Assembly (NCBI GenBank): GCA_964628385.1
Contig: CAZVOD010000020.1
Span: 1 to 56,585, forward strand
Source: JANQPA01 sp964628385
GTDB lineage: Bacteria > Bacteroidota > Bacteroidia > Chitinophagales > Saprospiraceae
Length of the DNA stretch: 56,585 nucleotides
Reading direction: 5' to 3'
A model generated the notes under the pieces. That model worked only from the letters and a program-made list of their open reading frames with translations. It was not told where the DNA came from and ran no database searches. Below are positions 24,155-33,398 of this stretch, piece by piece. Numbering within the stretch: the stretch's first letter is position 1; every line of letters starts with the position of its first letter. Position numbers and translations under genes: made by a program.

Positions 24155-26503
24155 TTACTTTATCCTTATCGTTTTAGTGGTATCAATTACTGCATCGAAA
24201 GTCAGCAAACCTGTGCCGGAATCCCAAATAAAATCAATAGCCTCTCCATTATTTACTGAGCTGGGTTCCTTTTCCAGTCCAAGAATTTCAAACGCTCCCA
24301 TTCGTTCCTTTGGTGCTCCTTCGTACCCATCACCCTCCATCTCAAAGCTGAGTAGCAGCTCCTCACCATCATTAACTATAGCTTTAAGCAACTGATACTG
24401 ACTTTTTTCATAAGCTCCCGGCGTTTTACCATCATCAAAATAAACACTCGCTTCAAAGTCAGCATCATTAAGGTAATAAGATAAGATAAGTTTTTCGGTG
24501 GAGTAGTCATCGGTGGAACTAACAGCAGCAGCAGTAGCTACCAGACTTCCGCCCCTGGCAAAAACAGGTATATTTTCCAAAGTCAGGTTGCGCTCTAGCA
24601 TTTGGCCCCCCTCAAGCGTCTGATTCGTCCAGAAATCATACCAGATACCTTCGGGCAAAAAGATAGATTGAGTAGTTTTTCCGGGTTCAATAACCGGAGC
24701 AATCATTAAAGCATCGCCCCACAAATACTGCCCAGATAGCGTATCGGATACTTCGTAGGCCGTAAAAAGAGGACGCGCAAAGGGCATCCCCGTAGTCAAA
24801 GCCCGCCATCCTAAAGTATAGTTGTAGGGGATCATACTGTAGCGAAGCGCCAGATAAGATTTCATAATCCGTTGTACCTCTTCGTTCCACAAAACGGGTT
24901 CGGCAGGTACATCGGGATTGGAGTGCGGCCTAAAAACAGGGGAAAATACAGCAAACTGCATCCAGCGGATATACAATTCCGAATCGCGATCCGGCCCGGC
25001 AAACCCTCCTGCATCAGAATGCATGTAGGGAATCCCGGAAAGCCCCATCCCAAGCATAACAGGCAACTGTGCCTGCAAGCCAGACCAGGTGCGGCTTACA
25101 TCACCTGACCAGGGAAGAAGTCCATACCTTTGAGACCCTGCGTAGCCAGCTCTTCCCAAAGTAAACAAGCGTTCGTTAGGGAAATCTTTAGCGTATCCTT
25201 CATAAAGCATTCGGGTCCACTCATGCCCATAAACACCATGTACTTCCCGGCCAAAGCCATTGATATGAATCATAGTATCCGGATGGACTTCAGGCTCTCC
25301 CAAATCTACCCACCAACCATCAATACCATAGGCTTTTTGAGCTTTGTACTGCTGCCACATCCATTGCCTGGCTTCTGGCTTAAAGATATCCAGCAAGCCG
25401 GCATTACCGAAGTAGAAGTTAGGCATTTCCATAGTTTGGCCGTTTTTGTCTAGTCCCATAAGTTGGTTGCGGTCCAGATACTCGTAGTTTTTGGATTTTT
25501 TAGTAAAAAAAGGTTCAGAAACAGTAATGGTTTTTACGCCTTTTTGGGCCCAATTAGTGGCCATTTGCTGGGGCGCTGGCCATTTGTCCAAGTCCCACGA
25601 TAATTCTCCCATTTTCCCGTCCTGCAATTCTTTTCCAAACCAATAAATATCAAGGATGATAGCGTCTACCGGATAGCCAGCTTCTAGGGCCAAATTCAAA
25701 ATAGAATCTGCCTGAGCAGCAGACTGGTACCCAAAACGAGATTGTAAGTGACCGAAAGCCCAGCGGGGAGGCAGCGGTTGTCGCCCGGTGAGCTGGGTAT
25801 AATGCTGCATTAAGCTTTCAAATGAGTAACCATTAATAAAATAGTAGGCCATATTCCCGCCCAAACTGGCAAATTCAAAAATGTTCTCTTCCGTTTTACC
25901 AATATCAAAATAGGCCTTCGCCGGATTATCGATCAGTAGCATATAGTCTTCAGAAGAGTAGATATGTGGGATGGAATAATTCAGGTATTCGGCACCCATT
26001 CCGTAGCCATAGTTAGCTTGGTTGTAGCATTGAAAAGCATACCCCCGGCGATTGAGCGGCAGTGCCCGGGCACCGGTTCCATAGACTTTTTCTTCCTCTT
26101 TTAACAAAAACCGGAAGGCAGTAGTGTCCGCCTGGCGAGTGTACCCCATTTCCTCCCTCAGCTTTACTCCCGATAATTTATCTTCAAAAATAACGGTAAA
26201 AGGCTGTAATTTAATCCTTGCTACCACATTTTCAGTGCTCAGATTGACCGTACTATCGGTGAAGGCAACGTCCATAGCCTGATAGTTGGTCAAAATGGGA
26301 GCATACACCCGATTGCCATAAGTAATGCTATCCTGATAGCTCACCTTAATAACATCATCTGAAACAGCCGCTATAGCGTACTGGCCGCCATCTGCTTCAA
26401 AGAGGTAGGCACCGTCTTCACTAACTGTAAAAGGAGATTTGGCTTGTTGGCATCCCCAAAAGAGGGTTACCAGGATCAAAAAGTAAGTACCGTACTTTAT
26501 CAT
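24155..26503 (-). CDS. Glycoside hydrolase family 31 (alpha-glucosidase-like), lipoprotein
   Basis: A 782-residue enzyme. A lipobox-like sequence LFWGC puts an acylated Cys at residue 18, so it is probably anchored in the envelope. An N-terminal beta-sandwich (about 25-240) precedes the catalytic barrel. The nucleophile is Asp400 in GWWVDLGEPE and the general acid Asp468 in LPWSGDVSRTW; PPRWAFGHLQSRFGY (245-259) and LSGIPYMHSDAGGFAG are also typical GH31 segments. The C-terminal beta domains include a DUF5110-like end. It should cleave alpha-linked glucosides or xylosides. It follows the gamma-glutamyltransferase gene by about 150 bases on the same strand. Confidence 0.92.
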   Translation of the reverse strand: MIKYGTYFLILVTLFWGCQQAKSPFTVSEDGAYLFEADGGQYAIAAVSDDVIKVSYQDSITYGNRVYAPILTNYQAMDVAFTDSTVNLSTENVVARIKLQPFTVIFEDKLSGVKLREEMGYTRQADTTAFRFLLKEEEKVYGTGARALPLNRRGYAFQCYNQANYGYGMGAEYLNYSIPHIYSSEDYMLLIDNPAKAYFDIGKTEENIFEFASLGGNMAYYFINGYSFESLMQHYTQLTGRQPLPPRWAFGHLQSRFGYQSAAQADSILNLALEAGYPVDAIILDIYWFGKELQDGKMGELSWDLDKWPAPQQMATNWAQKGVKTITVSEPFFTKKSKNYEYLDRNQLMGLDKNGQTMEMPNFYFGNAGLLDIFKPEARQWMWQQYKAQKAYGIDGWWVDLGEPEVHPDTMIHINGFGREVHGVYGHEWTRMLYEGYAKDFPNERLFTLGRAGYAGSQRYGLLPWSGDVSRTWSGLQAQLPVMLGMGLSGIPYMHSDAGGFAGPDRDSELYIRWMQFAVFSPVFRPHSNPDVPAEPVLWNEEVQRIMKSYLALRYSMIPYNYTLGWRALTTGMPFARPLFTAYEVSDTLSGQYLWGDALMIAPVIEPGKTTQSIFLPEGIWYDFWTNQTLEGGQMLERNLTLENIPVFARGGSLVATAAAVSSTDDYSTEKLILSYYLNDADFEASVYFDDGKTPGAYEKSQYQLLKAIVNDGEELLLSFEMEGDGYEGAPKERMGAFEILGLEKEPSSVNNGEAIDFIWDSGTGLLTFDAVIDTTKTIRIK

Positions 26504-26651
26504 CTTAATTTTGGTTGGTTTTACTTAGCAGACTCTTTTTATTGCTCAGGCACAGCAACCTCGTAATACGCTACACGTCACCCGGTATACCATCAACCCA
26601 ACCTCTTCTTTCCGGGCTGCAAAAACTAAAGCCATCGATTCTGAAGAACCA

Positions 26652-28376
26652 CTAATACCCCGATGCTTTTCCGTCAAAGCTCCGGGAGTCAGCCGCGCCA
26701 TACAGCAATCCTTTTTCGTAGTCGATGAATATACCCATGGCAGATCCCTGACGGCTGCGTTCGTAGACCTGGTGTCCCATCATTTCGTACAAACGGCGAG
26801 TATCAGGAGAAATACCGAATGCCTCGAAAGAAGTTCTGTCTGGCAACCATTGATGGTGAATACGGCTGGCTTCTATCGCCTGAGCCACATTCATATCAAA
26901 TTCCAGTACATTCAGGGTTACCTGCAGCACCGTATTGATAATCGTTCGCCCACCGGGACTACCAATAACCAGTATCGGCTTCCCATCTTTGGCCACAATA
27001 GTAGGCGTCATGCTGGAGAGCATCTGCTTGGTGGGGGCGACAAGGTTAGGTGCTGTCCCGATCAGACCCCGGCGGTTTGTCAGGCCGGGTACGGGATTGA
27101 AGTCTCCCATTTCATTATTCAATAGAAATCCAGCGCCATCTACCATCATCTTGGAGCCATAACCCTGCTCCAGCGTATAGGTAACAGAAACTGCATTACC
27201 GGCTCCATCTACTACCGAGAAATGAGTCGTTTCTTCACTCTCATAGGCTAGGTGTGCTTTATTGAAATTAGCAGAATCACTTTCCGAAGCTTTAAAGAGG
27301 TCAATAGTAGAGCGTAACTTATCAGCGTATGCTTTTGAGGTTAGGCGCTCTACAGGCATCTGAGGATTGAACTTGGGATCTCCCAAAAACTGCGCACGGT
27401 CAGCGTAAGCCCGGCGCATGGCTTCGGTCAAAACGTGCAGGTACATAGCCGAATTATGTCCCATATTTTTTAATTCAAACCCTTCCAGCATATTTAACAT
27501 TTCTGTCAACGCTACTCCACCGCTACTGGGAGGTGCCATAGCATAGATATCGTAGCCCTTATAATTTCCTTTTATAGGTGCTTGCTCCACAGCTTCATAT
27601 TTTTCCAGGTCTTCCTCTGTGATCAAACCTCCCTGTTTTTTCATATACTTGGCAAAAAGCTCTGCTGTTTTACCCTTGTAAAAGCCATCCCTCCCCTTCT
27701 TCTGAATTCTTTTTAATGTAGCGGCAAGGTCGGGTTGCTTCCAGACCTCTCCGGGTTGATAAGCCGTGCCATCTTTTTTGAGGAACACGGCCCTGGAGCT
27801 TTCGTAGTATGGATCATTCTGCCCCTGCAGCCACTCCATGATCCACTGCATATTCCAGGAGATGGGAAATCCATCATCCGCTAGCTGAATGGCGGGCTCC
27901 AGTAGCTCTTCCCATTCCAGCTTACCCATTTTCTGATGGGCCTTCCACAGTCCGGCTACCGTCCCCGGAACGCCAACCGCCAGAGGGCCGCGATGATTAG
28001 CGTTATCTTTGATCTTATTGCTTTCATCAAGATACATGGTTTTGGTTGCCGCGAGGGGAGCCCTTTCTCTAAAATTGAAGGAAGTCACATTACCACTGGC
28101 TTGATGCACTACCATAAAACCACCCCCACCAATATTTCCGGCAGATGGGTAGACAACAGCCAATGTGAAGGCCGTGGCGACGGCAGCATCTACGGCATTT
28201 CCACCTTTTTGAAGTATTTCCCTGCCTACATCAGAAGCCAGATAATGGGTGCTGACAACCATGCCATTTTTGGCAGGAGCCGGCAACCGGCCACTTTGAG
28301 CATTTAAAGATTGATTGAGCAGGGGCGTTAGAGACAAACAGAAAAGTAAAATATTGAAATTGCATTTCATACCCAT
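26652..28376 (-). CDS. ggt: Gamma-glutamyltransferase
   Basis: A 574-residue Ntn-hydrolase precursor with a signal peptide (about residues 1-27, ending LNAQ). Autocleavage is expected before Thr383 in EETTHFSVVDGAGNAVSVTYTLEQ, which becomes the N-terminal nucleophile of the small subunit. Other hallmarks are GREILQKGGNAVDAAVAT, GNIGGGGFMVV, NNEMGDF and the oxyanion-hole pair in QMLSSMTPTIV. It would hydrolyse glutathione and gamma-glutamyl peptides in the periplasm. The small subunit is complete. Confidence 0.95.
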   Translation of the reverse strand: MGMKCNFNILLFCLSLTPLLNQSLNAQSGRLPAPAKNGMVVSTHYLASDVGREILQKGGNAVDAAVATAFTLAVVYPSAGNIGGGGFMVVHQASGNVTSFNFRERAPLAATKTMYLDESNKIKDNANHRGPLAVGVPGTVAGLWKAHQKMGKLEWEELLEPAIQLADDGFPISWNMQWIMEWLQGQNDPYYESSRAVFLKKDGTAYQPGEVWKQPDLAATLKRIQKKGRDGFYKGKTAELFAKYMKKQGGLITEEDLEKYEAVEQAPIKGNYKGYDIYAMAPPSSGGVALTEMLNMLEGFELKNMGHNSAMYLHVLTEAMRRAYADRAQFLGDPKFNPQMPVERLTSKAYADKLRSTIDLFKASESDSANFNKAHLAYESEETTHFSVVDGAGNAVSVTYTLEQGYGSKMMVDGAGFLLNNEMGDFNPVPGLTNRRGLIGTAPNLVAPTKQMLSSMTPTIVAKDGKPILVIGSPGGRTIINTVLQVTLNVLEFDMNVAQAIEASRIHHQWLPDRTSFEAFGISPDTRRLYEMMGHQVYERSRQGSAMGIFIDYEKGLLYGAADSRSFDGKASGY

Positions 28377-28477
28377 ATATCTTTATTAGTACAGGAGTAA
28401 ATTTAATAAAGAAATTGGGAAATGGAGGGTTCTACGGTAAAAGCCTAAAAAGAACAATACTTTATTGGATAATAAAG

Positions 28478-28509
28478 GCCGAGAACATCGCTACAGCGAT
28501 ATTCTCGGC
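28478..28509. terminator. Terminator hairpin
   Basis: GCCGAGAA-C-ATCGCT (28478-28492) pairs with AGCGAT-A-TTCTCGGC (28495-28509), 14 pairs with one mismatch and a 2-nt loop. On the minus strand it is followed by CTTTATTATCC. It lies just after the metalloprotease stop codon. Confidence 0.65.
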
Positions 28510-28538
28510 AAGTAAAAGAAACCTTAATTGATGATTCT

Positions 28539-31376
28539 CTAATCCTTAATGACCTGGAATCGATTAACTAACCTTGTTCCGTTACTGTTGATATTTAATA
28601 TAAATGCACCTGAGCTCAATCCTGAAATATCCAGATTGAGTTTATTCGTTCCTTTTGTGACGATAACTTTCCTGCGGTCCATTAACTGGCCCGTCAGGGC
28701 ATATATTTCCAAGATAGCCTCTCCGGCAGATGCACTGCCGAATTTTAAATTCAAGTGTGTATTTGCAGGGTTAGGGAATAATTGGATATGGTTTAAGTCT
28801 TGTATATTCTCCTGAGATGGTGTTACTCCTGGCATTCCCTCCGGAAGTTCACCGGTGGTAGCAGGCAACCCAAAACAGTCTGCTCCTTCATGGATTCTTA
28901 CGTTGCGGTAAAATGCATTACCATTCTGGCGACCACCGTCATGATCGCTCATGAAGAACATTTTAGTAGCATCACCGGTGTAGTACTGTCCAATAGGAAT
29001 TCTGTAGGTTTTCCAGTCATCACTGCTCGTATAGTCATCATAGTCCAGGATACCCCAGTTTTGTGTACCATATAGCTTGAAGGCAAAAGCAGAAGAGATT
29101 CCATTATCATCATCCATACCAATACCCATAATCTCCCCCTGAATAGTAGATTTGAAATCAAATTCAAGAATAGTATTCGCTGTAATAGTATAGTTGACAT
29201 CTACCGCTTTCCAGGCATTATCTTCGATCTTCAGCGTGATACCGTCATCCTCTACATCAAAAGTACCCTTATCCTGACTACCGCCGTAGGATTGTATCGG
29301 GAAGTCATTGAAATTGATCAATACACAATCTTCGCCGCCATCACCGCCGCCGCCATCGTCATTGACACAAATTTCTTTCTCTAACATAGAATCAAAATTG
29401 GCTGCATTCATGATCACTTCCCCATCGTCAAACTTTAATTCTACTGCTCCATTTCCGTAATCACAACAGATACCATCGCCATCTGCATCCATGATCTTAA
29501 AAATACTACATCCATCCGGCAAACAGAAGGTGTCTCTCATAATTTCACCTCCCATCTTATTATCGTACGGCCCGCCGTTGAAAAGTACAGACCCAGCAGG
29601 GCCGGTAATTTCCCAGGTGGTTTCCTCACCGAAGTTATCAAGCGTCAAAGCCATTATCACATAGCGCCCGTTACAGTCCTGGTTGGGCCTGTCATTGAGG
29701 CAAAAGTCTGTTTGCTCTTCCGTATCGTAAGAAGCGCCACTGGCTAATGAGCGCCCCTCATCGTCCGTTAGTTCATAACTTCCAGAGCCGTACGCACAAC
29801 AGATACCATCGCCGTAGGCATCAAGCATGACCAACTTGTAACAGCCATTAGGCAAACAAATGGCCTCATTGACCACCGTACCTAGCGCGCCATCTGAATA
29901 TGGACCTCCTGAAGCAACTACCTGGCCACCGTCATCTTTCACCTGCCACGTTATTTCAGAACCGTAATTGTCCAACCTTATTGACAGGTTCAATTCGTTA
30001 TCTGCACAGTCATTATTACCACCGCCGTCGTCTCCATCACCATCGCCATCAGGATTACCAGTGTCACAAGTCTGAAGACAACTGGAAGCAGCCACCCGGC
30101 TTCTGATCACGTTACCCGGTTGATCACCAAAGCCTCTGGTAAAGTTAATCCCTACTGCATTGAGGTGACAGTAAGACATAATAGTACCTCCACCCGAGGG
30201 AACTCCATTGGAGGCACAGCCTCCCTCCGTGAATCCCGGACAATTATCCAGGGCGGTGTTATTACCATTCCAAACACAAGAGTGAGTATGGTAAGAGCCC
30301 ATCAAATGTCCAAATTCGTGTGCTACTACCATAATAGTAAAAGAGTAGTTGGGGAAAGCGGCATAAGAAGAGCCAATACTACTGAAACTTAATTTGAGGG
30401 AAGTACTTGAACGACACAACCCGTTAACTACCGCAATACCTCCGGAAGCCTTGTATGACAACAACTGCCCAAGATCACCATTAATGCTTGTACGATAAGA
30501 CTGAAACTGGTTCAAAAGACCAGATGATGTGCTGGCAGTGTAGGGACTTGGCGTATCCCATATAAACAGTTCAGAAATCTTAACCGTAACGTTTTCATTG
30601 GCATATATAGTAGCTACTTGATTAAAAAGACCGGTAATGTAATTGGTCACTCCGGTACTCCCTCCTTTATCTCTGAAGATATCATTATCTATTTCAAAAA
30701 ATACTCCAACACATTTACCATCCGACTTTCGGGCAGATACGCCATCGAGTTCCTCCATGGTGTAATCTGGTCCTTCATCAGATGTTTCGCAATCGAAATT
30801 ATCCTCTCGTACCAGATCTTCAGGACGGTATAAAATATGTTGATGCTCCGGATTATCGTTCAATTGCTCCAGCTGCAGGTTTCCATCTGTTGGATCACTG
30901 ATCATACCGGCCATATGATCCTGATAGACACTCAAAGCCACAATGGAGCCTTTTTGGCCCTCAATAACGCCTCGGTAGTGAAGCCCCTCAAAATCAGGTT
31001 TTACAGGTTCTCCGCTAGAGAGCGTTATTCTGAAATCATCTGTTAGCAAGTCTACTTTTACCAGCTTAAGAGAGAGTACCCCTTCCTTTGTCGGTAAGTT
31101 AAAAGTGAGACTTTTCGGAGAAGCTTCATTCAACTTCCTGATAGCTTGAGCCTGAATTTCAAATAACTCATAAGCATTTAAATCAGCGGCAAGCTTTGCG
31201 TTTGTCTTTTGTTGGGAAACCGGACTTAAAAGTTCGTAGGCCGGAAAAGTTTCACCATCTAGCTTACTCTTGGCCACCAAACTAGATGGATTATTAAGAG
31301 AATACTGCCCCTCGGCGGCAATCCACAAAAACATCGAAATAAGTAGGAATACACAGGCTCTCATGGTGCGATACAT
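28539..31376 (-). CDS. Secreted reprolysin-type zinc metalloprotease with type IX sorting domain
   Basis: A 945-residue multidomain protein. Residues 1-23 are a signal peptide and about 60-215 a propeptide-like region. The catalytic domain (about 220-430) has HEFGHLMGSYH (H353, E354, H357, H363) and the Met-turn SYCH with M400, as in metzincins of the M12B/reprolysin-like group. An Asp/Gly-rich linker leads to two homologous modules (about 456-561 and 567-672), each with LDN-G-E-TW and YGDGICC or ADGDGICC motifs. A beta-sandwich module (about 683-835) follows. The last 80 residues (LFPNPANTHLNLKF to the end) are a type A sorting domain for the type IX secretion system, so the protein should reach the cell surface or medium. 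Confidence 0.93.
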   Translation of the reverse strand: MYRTMRACVFLLISMFLWIAAEGQYSLNNPSSLVAKSKLDGETFPAYELLSPVSQQKTNAKLAADLNAYELFEIQAQAIRKLNEASPKSLTFNLPTKEGVLSLKLVKVDLLTDDFRITLSSGEPVKPDFEGLHYRGVIEGQKGSIVALSVYQDHMAGMISDPTDGNLQLEQLNDNPEHQHILYRPEDLVREDNFDCETSDEGPDYTMEELDGVSARKSDGKCVGVFFEIDNDIFRDKGGSTGVTNYITGLFNQVATIYANENVTVKISELFIWDTPSPYTASTSSGLLNQFQSYRTSINGDLGQLLSYKASGGIAVVNGLCRSSTSLKLSFSSIGSSYAAFPNYSFTIMVVAHEFGHLMGSYHTHSCVWNGNNTALDNCPGFTEGGCASNGVPSGGGTIMSYCHLNAVGINFTRGFGDQPGNVIRSRVAASSCLQTCDTGNPDGDGDGDDGGGNNDCADNELNLSIRLDNYGSEITWQVKDDGGQVVASGGPYSDGALGTVVNEAICLPNGCYKLVMLDAYGDGICCAYGSGSYELTDDEGRSLASGASYDTEEQTDFCLNDRPNQDCNGRYVIMALTLDNFGEETTWEITGPAGSVLFNGGPYDNKMGGEIMRDTFCLPDGCSIFKIMDADGDGICCDYGNGAVELKFDDGEVIMNAANFDSMLEKEICVNDDGGGGDGGEDCVLINFNDFPIQSYGGSQDKGTFDVEDDGITLKIEDNAWKAVDVNYTITANTILEFDFKSTIQGEIMGIGMDDDNGISSAFAFKLYGTQNWGILDYDDYTSSDDWKTYRIPIGQYYTGDATKMFFMSDHDGGRQNGNAFYRNVRIHEGADCFGLPATTGELPEGMPGVTPSQENIQDLNHIQLFPNPANTHLNLKFGSASAGEAILEIYALTGQLMDRRKVIVTKGTNKLNLDISGLSSGAFILNINSNGTRLVNRFQVIKD

Positions 31377-32128
31377 TTGTTAGTTATTTGAAAATTAGAA
31401 AATCAACAATAAAATACCTGTTCTGCCTCGTGCAAGACAGAATAGCTGAATGGATGTTGTGCAAGTGTTTTAACTGATTATAATGGTAAGTGGTGTGAGC
31501 GCCGGTATGAGCACAGACCTATCTTACTTTGGTACACAGTTGATTGTACCAAAGAAAAGCATCGGGTACCATCAGGTCGTTGTAACCAACAAATTGAAGG
31601 CACTCCTCACCAAGAGTTATAAAAGATTATGGAATTGCTACACAAATTAAATAAATAGATTCCTTCAAAATAAGGACTTTATTTATCATAAAACACCTTT
31701 ACACATATCCAAAAAAGATATATTCATCATGGGTAGATGCTTAATGTATAAGACAAATTAATTGTTGTGGTAATATGATTTGGAGAGATTACGACTAGTT
31801 GGAACGTGTTTGATTTTTACACATTCAAATATTTGTTATTTTGATGTGCGTTGCAAATATGATTATTTTTTATGTATCAAGGGGGCTTTTTTATGCTGTG
31901 GCGAATTTTTCATATAATACGGTAGGTATAATGTAGAAAGCGGCGTAAATTATCGTTATATAATTAAATATCATATAAAAGCATTCATTATTCTTCTATT
32001 AAAATTTAATTTAACAACAGATTTATCTACGCCCAAAATATGTTAATGGTTATTTTTACGGTAAATGCCTACACATTTGGGGTTATGGAAAAACGTAGCT
32101 ACTTTAATAAAGCGAAAATGGAGGTTGT
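31377..32128. other. 750-bp AT-rich intergenic region
   Basis: No gene is evident. CTTTGGTAC (31527-31535) and GTACCAAAG (31546-31554) form a perfect 9-bp stem upstream of the metalloprotease. A second imperfect hairpin lies around 31650-31690 (ATAAATA arms with CCTT/AAGG core). From 31680 onward the sequence is strongly AT-rich. Confidence 0.5.
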
Positions 32129-32443
32129 TTGTCAAGTATTAGAATAGGCAAAAATAGATTATTTTTCCATCATTCTACCCCTGCGAAACAAGTCTATAAA
32201 AAATCCGAAAATACAGCACTACGACTGAAAACGCCGGTAGCGGATGATTTATCGGCAGGCATTCAAACTGTAGAGGCTGAGAGTGAGGAAGTTAGAGCAG
32301 TGAAGAAAAAATTATTTGAGGAATTTAAAACTGACTGCCGGCCAATGACCTCGCACAAGCTGAATGGCTTGAGGATATCCCTGTCAATTTTCACTACAAA
32401 GTCTGATATTGACTATTTAATCAATGCTTTAGAAAGGGTATAA
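32129..32443 (+). pseudogene. Tail fragment of a class V aminotransferase/cysteine desulfurase-like protein
   Basis: A 104-codon frame with a TTG start and no upstream ATG in phase. The last 75 residues, PVADDLSAGIQTVEAES, then DCRPMTSHKLNGLRISLSIFTTKSDIDYLINALERV, match the C-terminal domain of class V aminotransferases of the isopenicillin-epimerase/selenocysteine-lyase type. The PLP lysine domain (about 250 residues) is missing. The first 25 codons coincide with a copy of the dispersed intergenic repeat (32182-32196), so the fragment seems to be fused to repeat DNA. A remnant is more likely than a functional gene. Confidence 0.5.
32182..32196 (+). repeat. Dispersed repeat core, copy 3
   Basis: TGCGAAACAAGTCTA preceded by ATTCTACCCC. 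The flank also matches the copy at 37618, from ATTATTTT on the left to AATCC-AAAA on the right, over about 55 bases. Confidence 0.5.
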
Positions 32444-32450
32444 GTTAAAC

Positions 32451-32480
32451 AAGAGTCATCCCTGATTCAGAATGACTCTT
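32451..32480. terminator. Terminator hairpin
   Basis: AAGAGTCAT (32451-32459) pairs perfectly with ATGACTCTT (32472-32480), followed by ATTTTAG. It sits between the aminotransferase fragment and the convergent nfu gene and can serve the latter on the minus strand. Confidence 0.6.
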
Positions 32481-32500
32481 ATTTTAGTACCTTTAGACGA

Positions 32501-33115
32501 TTATCCCATTTCGGATACTACCTCCTTTACTTCCGGGATCATTCTTTTGAGCATTCCTTCAATACCAGCCTTCAGTGTAACGGTTGATGAAGGACAGCCA
32601 CTGCAAGCTCCTTGTAAAATTACGGTAACTGTACCCTGAGAAAATGACTTCAATTCGATATTTCCACCATCCATCTCAACAGCCGGTTTAACGTAAGTAT
32701 CAAGCAGCTCTTTAATTCTTTTTACGATCTCTGCTTCATCGTCAGAGTATTCCATACCTGCACCGCGCTCTGCCTCAATATTGGCCATAGCATCATCAAA
32801 ACCATCCTTGATGATGGCTCCACCTTCATCAATATAATCTTTGATGAACTTCTTCAATTTCAACATGATGTCCTCCCATGCGTAATTGAATTCTTTTGTA
32901 ACAGTAACAAAATTATTACTGATATATACCCCTTTAACGTACGGTAATTTAAAGAGCTCTTTACCTAGTGGAGACCATTCCTGAGCCAGTTCTTCTTCTC
33001 TGAAATCAGCTGTTCCTTTATACAACATTCTGTTGGTCACAAACTTGAGCGACTCAGGGTTAGGAGTTTGCTCTGTGTAGAGCATTACGGGACTCTTTGT
33101 TACTGGATTATCCAT
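32501..33115 (-). CDS. Nfu-type iron-sulfur cluster carrier
   Basis: A 204-residue protein with two domains. Residues about 10-95 are a Nfu N-terminal domain (MLYTEQTPNPESLKFVTNRML, VKGVYISNNFVTVTK) and about 125-203 the NifU C-terminal domain with the cluster-binding motif GACSGCPSS (C171, C174). Such proteins receive a 4Fe-4S cluster and deliver it to client enzymes. The class II reductase and isomerase genes upstream are not iron-sulfur proteins, so the neighbourhood gives no client. A TTTGCAATTGCAAA palindrome lies about 130 bases upstream. Confidence 0.92.
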   Translation of the reverse strand: MDNPVTKSPVMLYTEQTPNPESLKFVTNRMLYKGTADFREEELAQEWSPLGKELFKLPYVKGVYISNNFVTVTKEFNYAWEDIMLKLKKFIKDYIDEGGAIIKDGFDDAMANIEAERGAGMEYSDDEAEIVKRIKELLDTYVKPAVEMDGGNIELKSFSQGTVTVILQGACSGCPSSTVTLKAGIEGMLKRMIPEVKEVVSEMG

Positions 33116-33247
33116 TGAAAATTGCTTTTTCCTTGATTTATACTATTTTGAGTGGCTCCTCTTCAGAGGGGCATTCATGATTCAAACGCGAATAAAATTT
33201 ATTCCTTTTGATGCAACGACATTTCGCCTGGGAGCTATTGTCTCTCA

Positions 33248-33261
33248 TTTGCAATTGCAAA
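33248..33261. promoter_or_regulatory. Palindrome upstream of nfu
   Basis: TTTGCA-AT-TGCAAA is a perfect 14-bp inverted repeat resembling the GTTGCA-N2-TGCAAC sites near marR, with a changed outer base. It lies between the GHMP kinase and nfu genes. A regulatory role is possible but unsupported beyond symmetry. Confidence 0.3.
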
Positions 33262-33398
33262 AGCAAAATCAAACCGCGTTTCGAATCTCAATTTATAACA
33301 CCAAATATAACAATGTAGTTTGAAATTGTTGAATTGATTCATTTTGGGAAATAGATTAAAAGGTAGAAAGCTCGTCAGGCTTAACGCTTTGCAGGATA

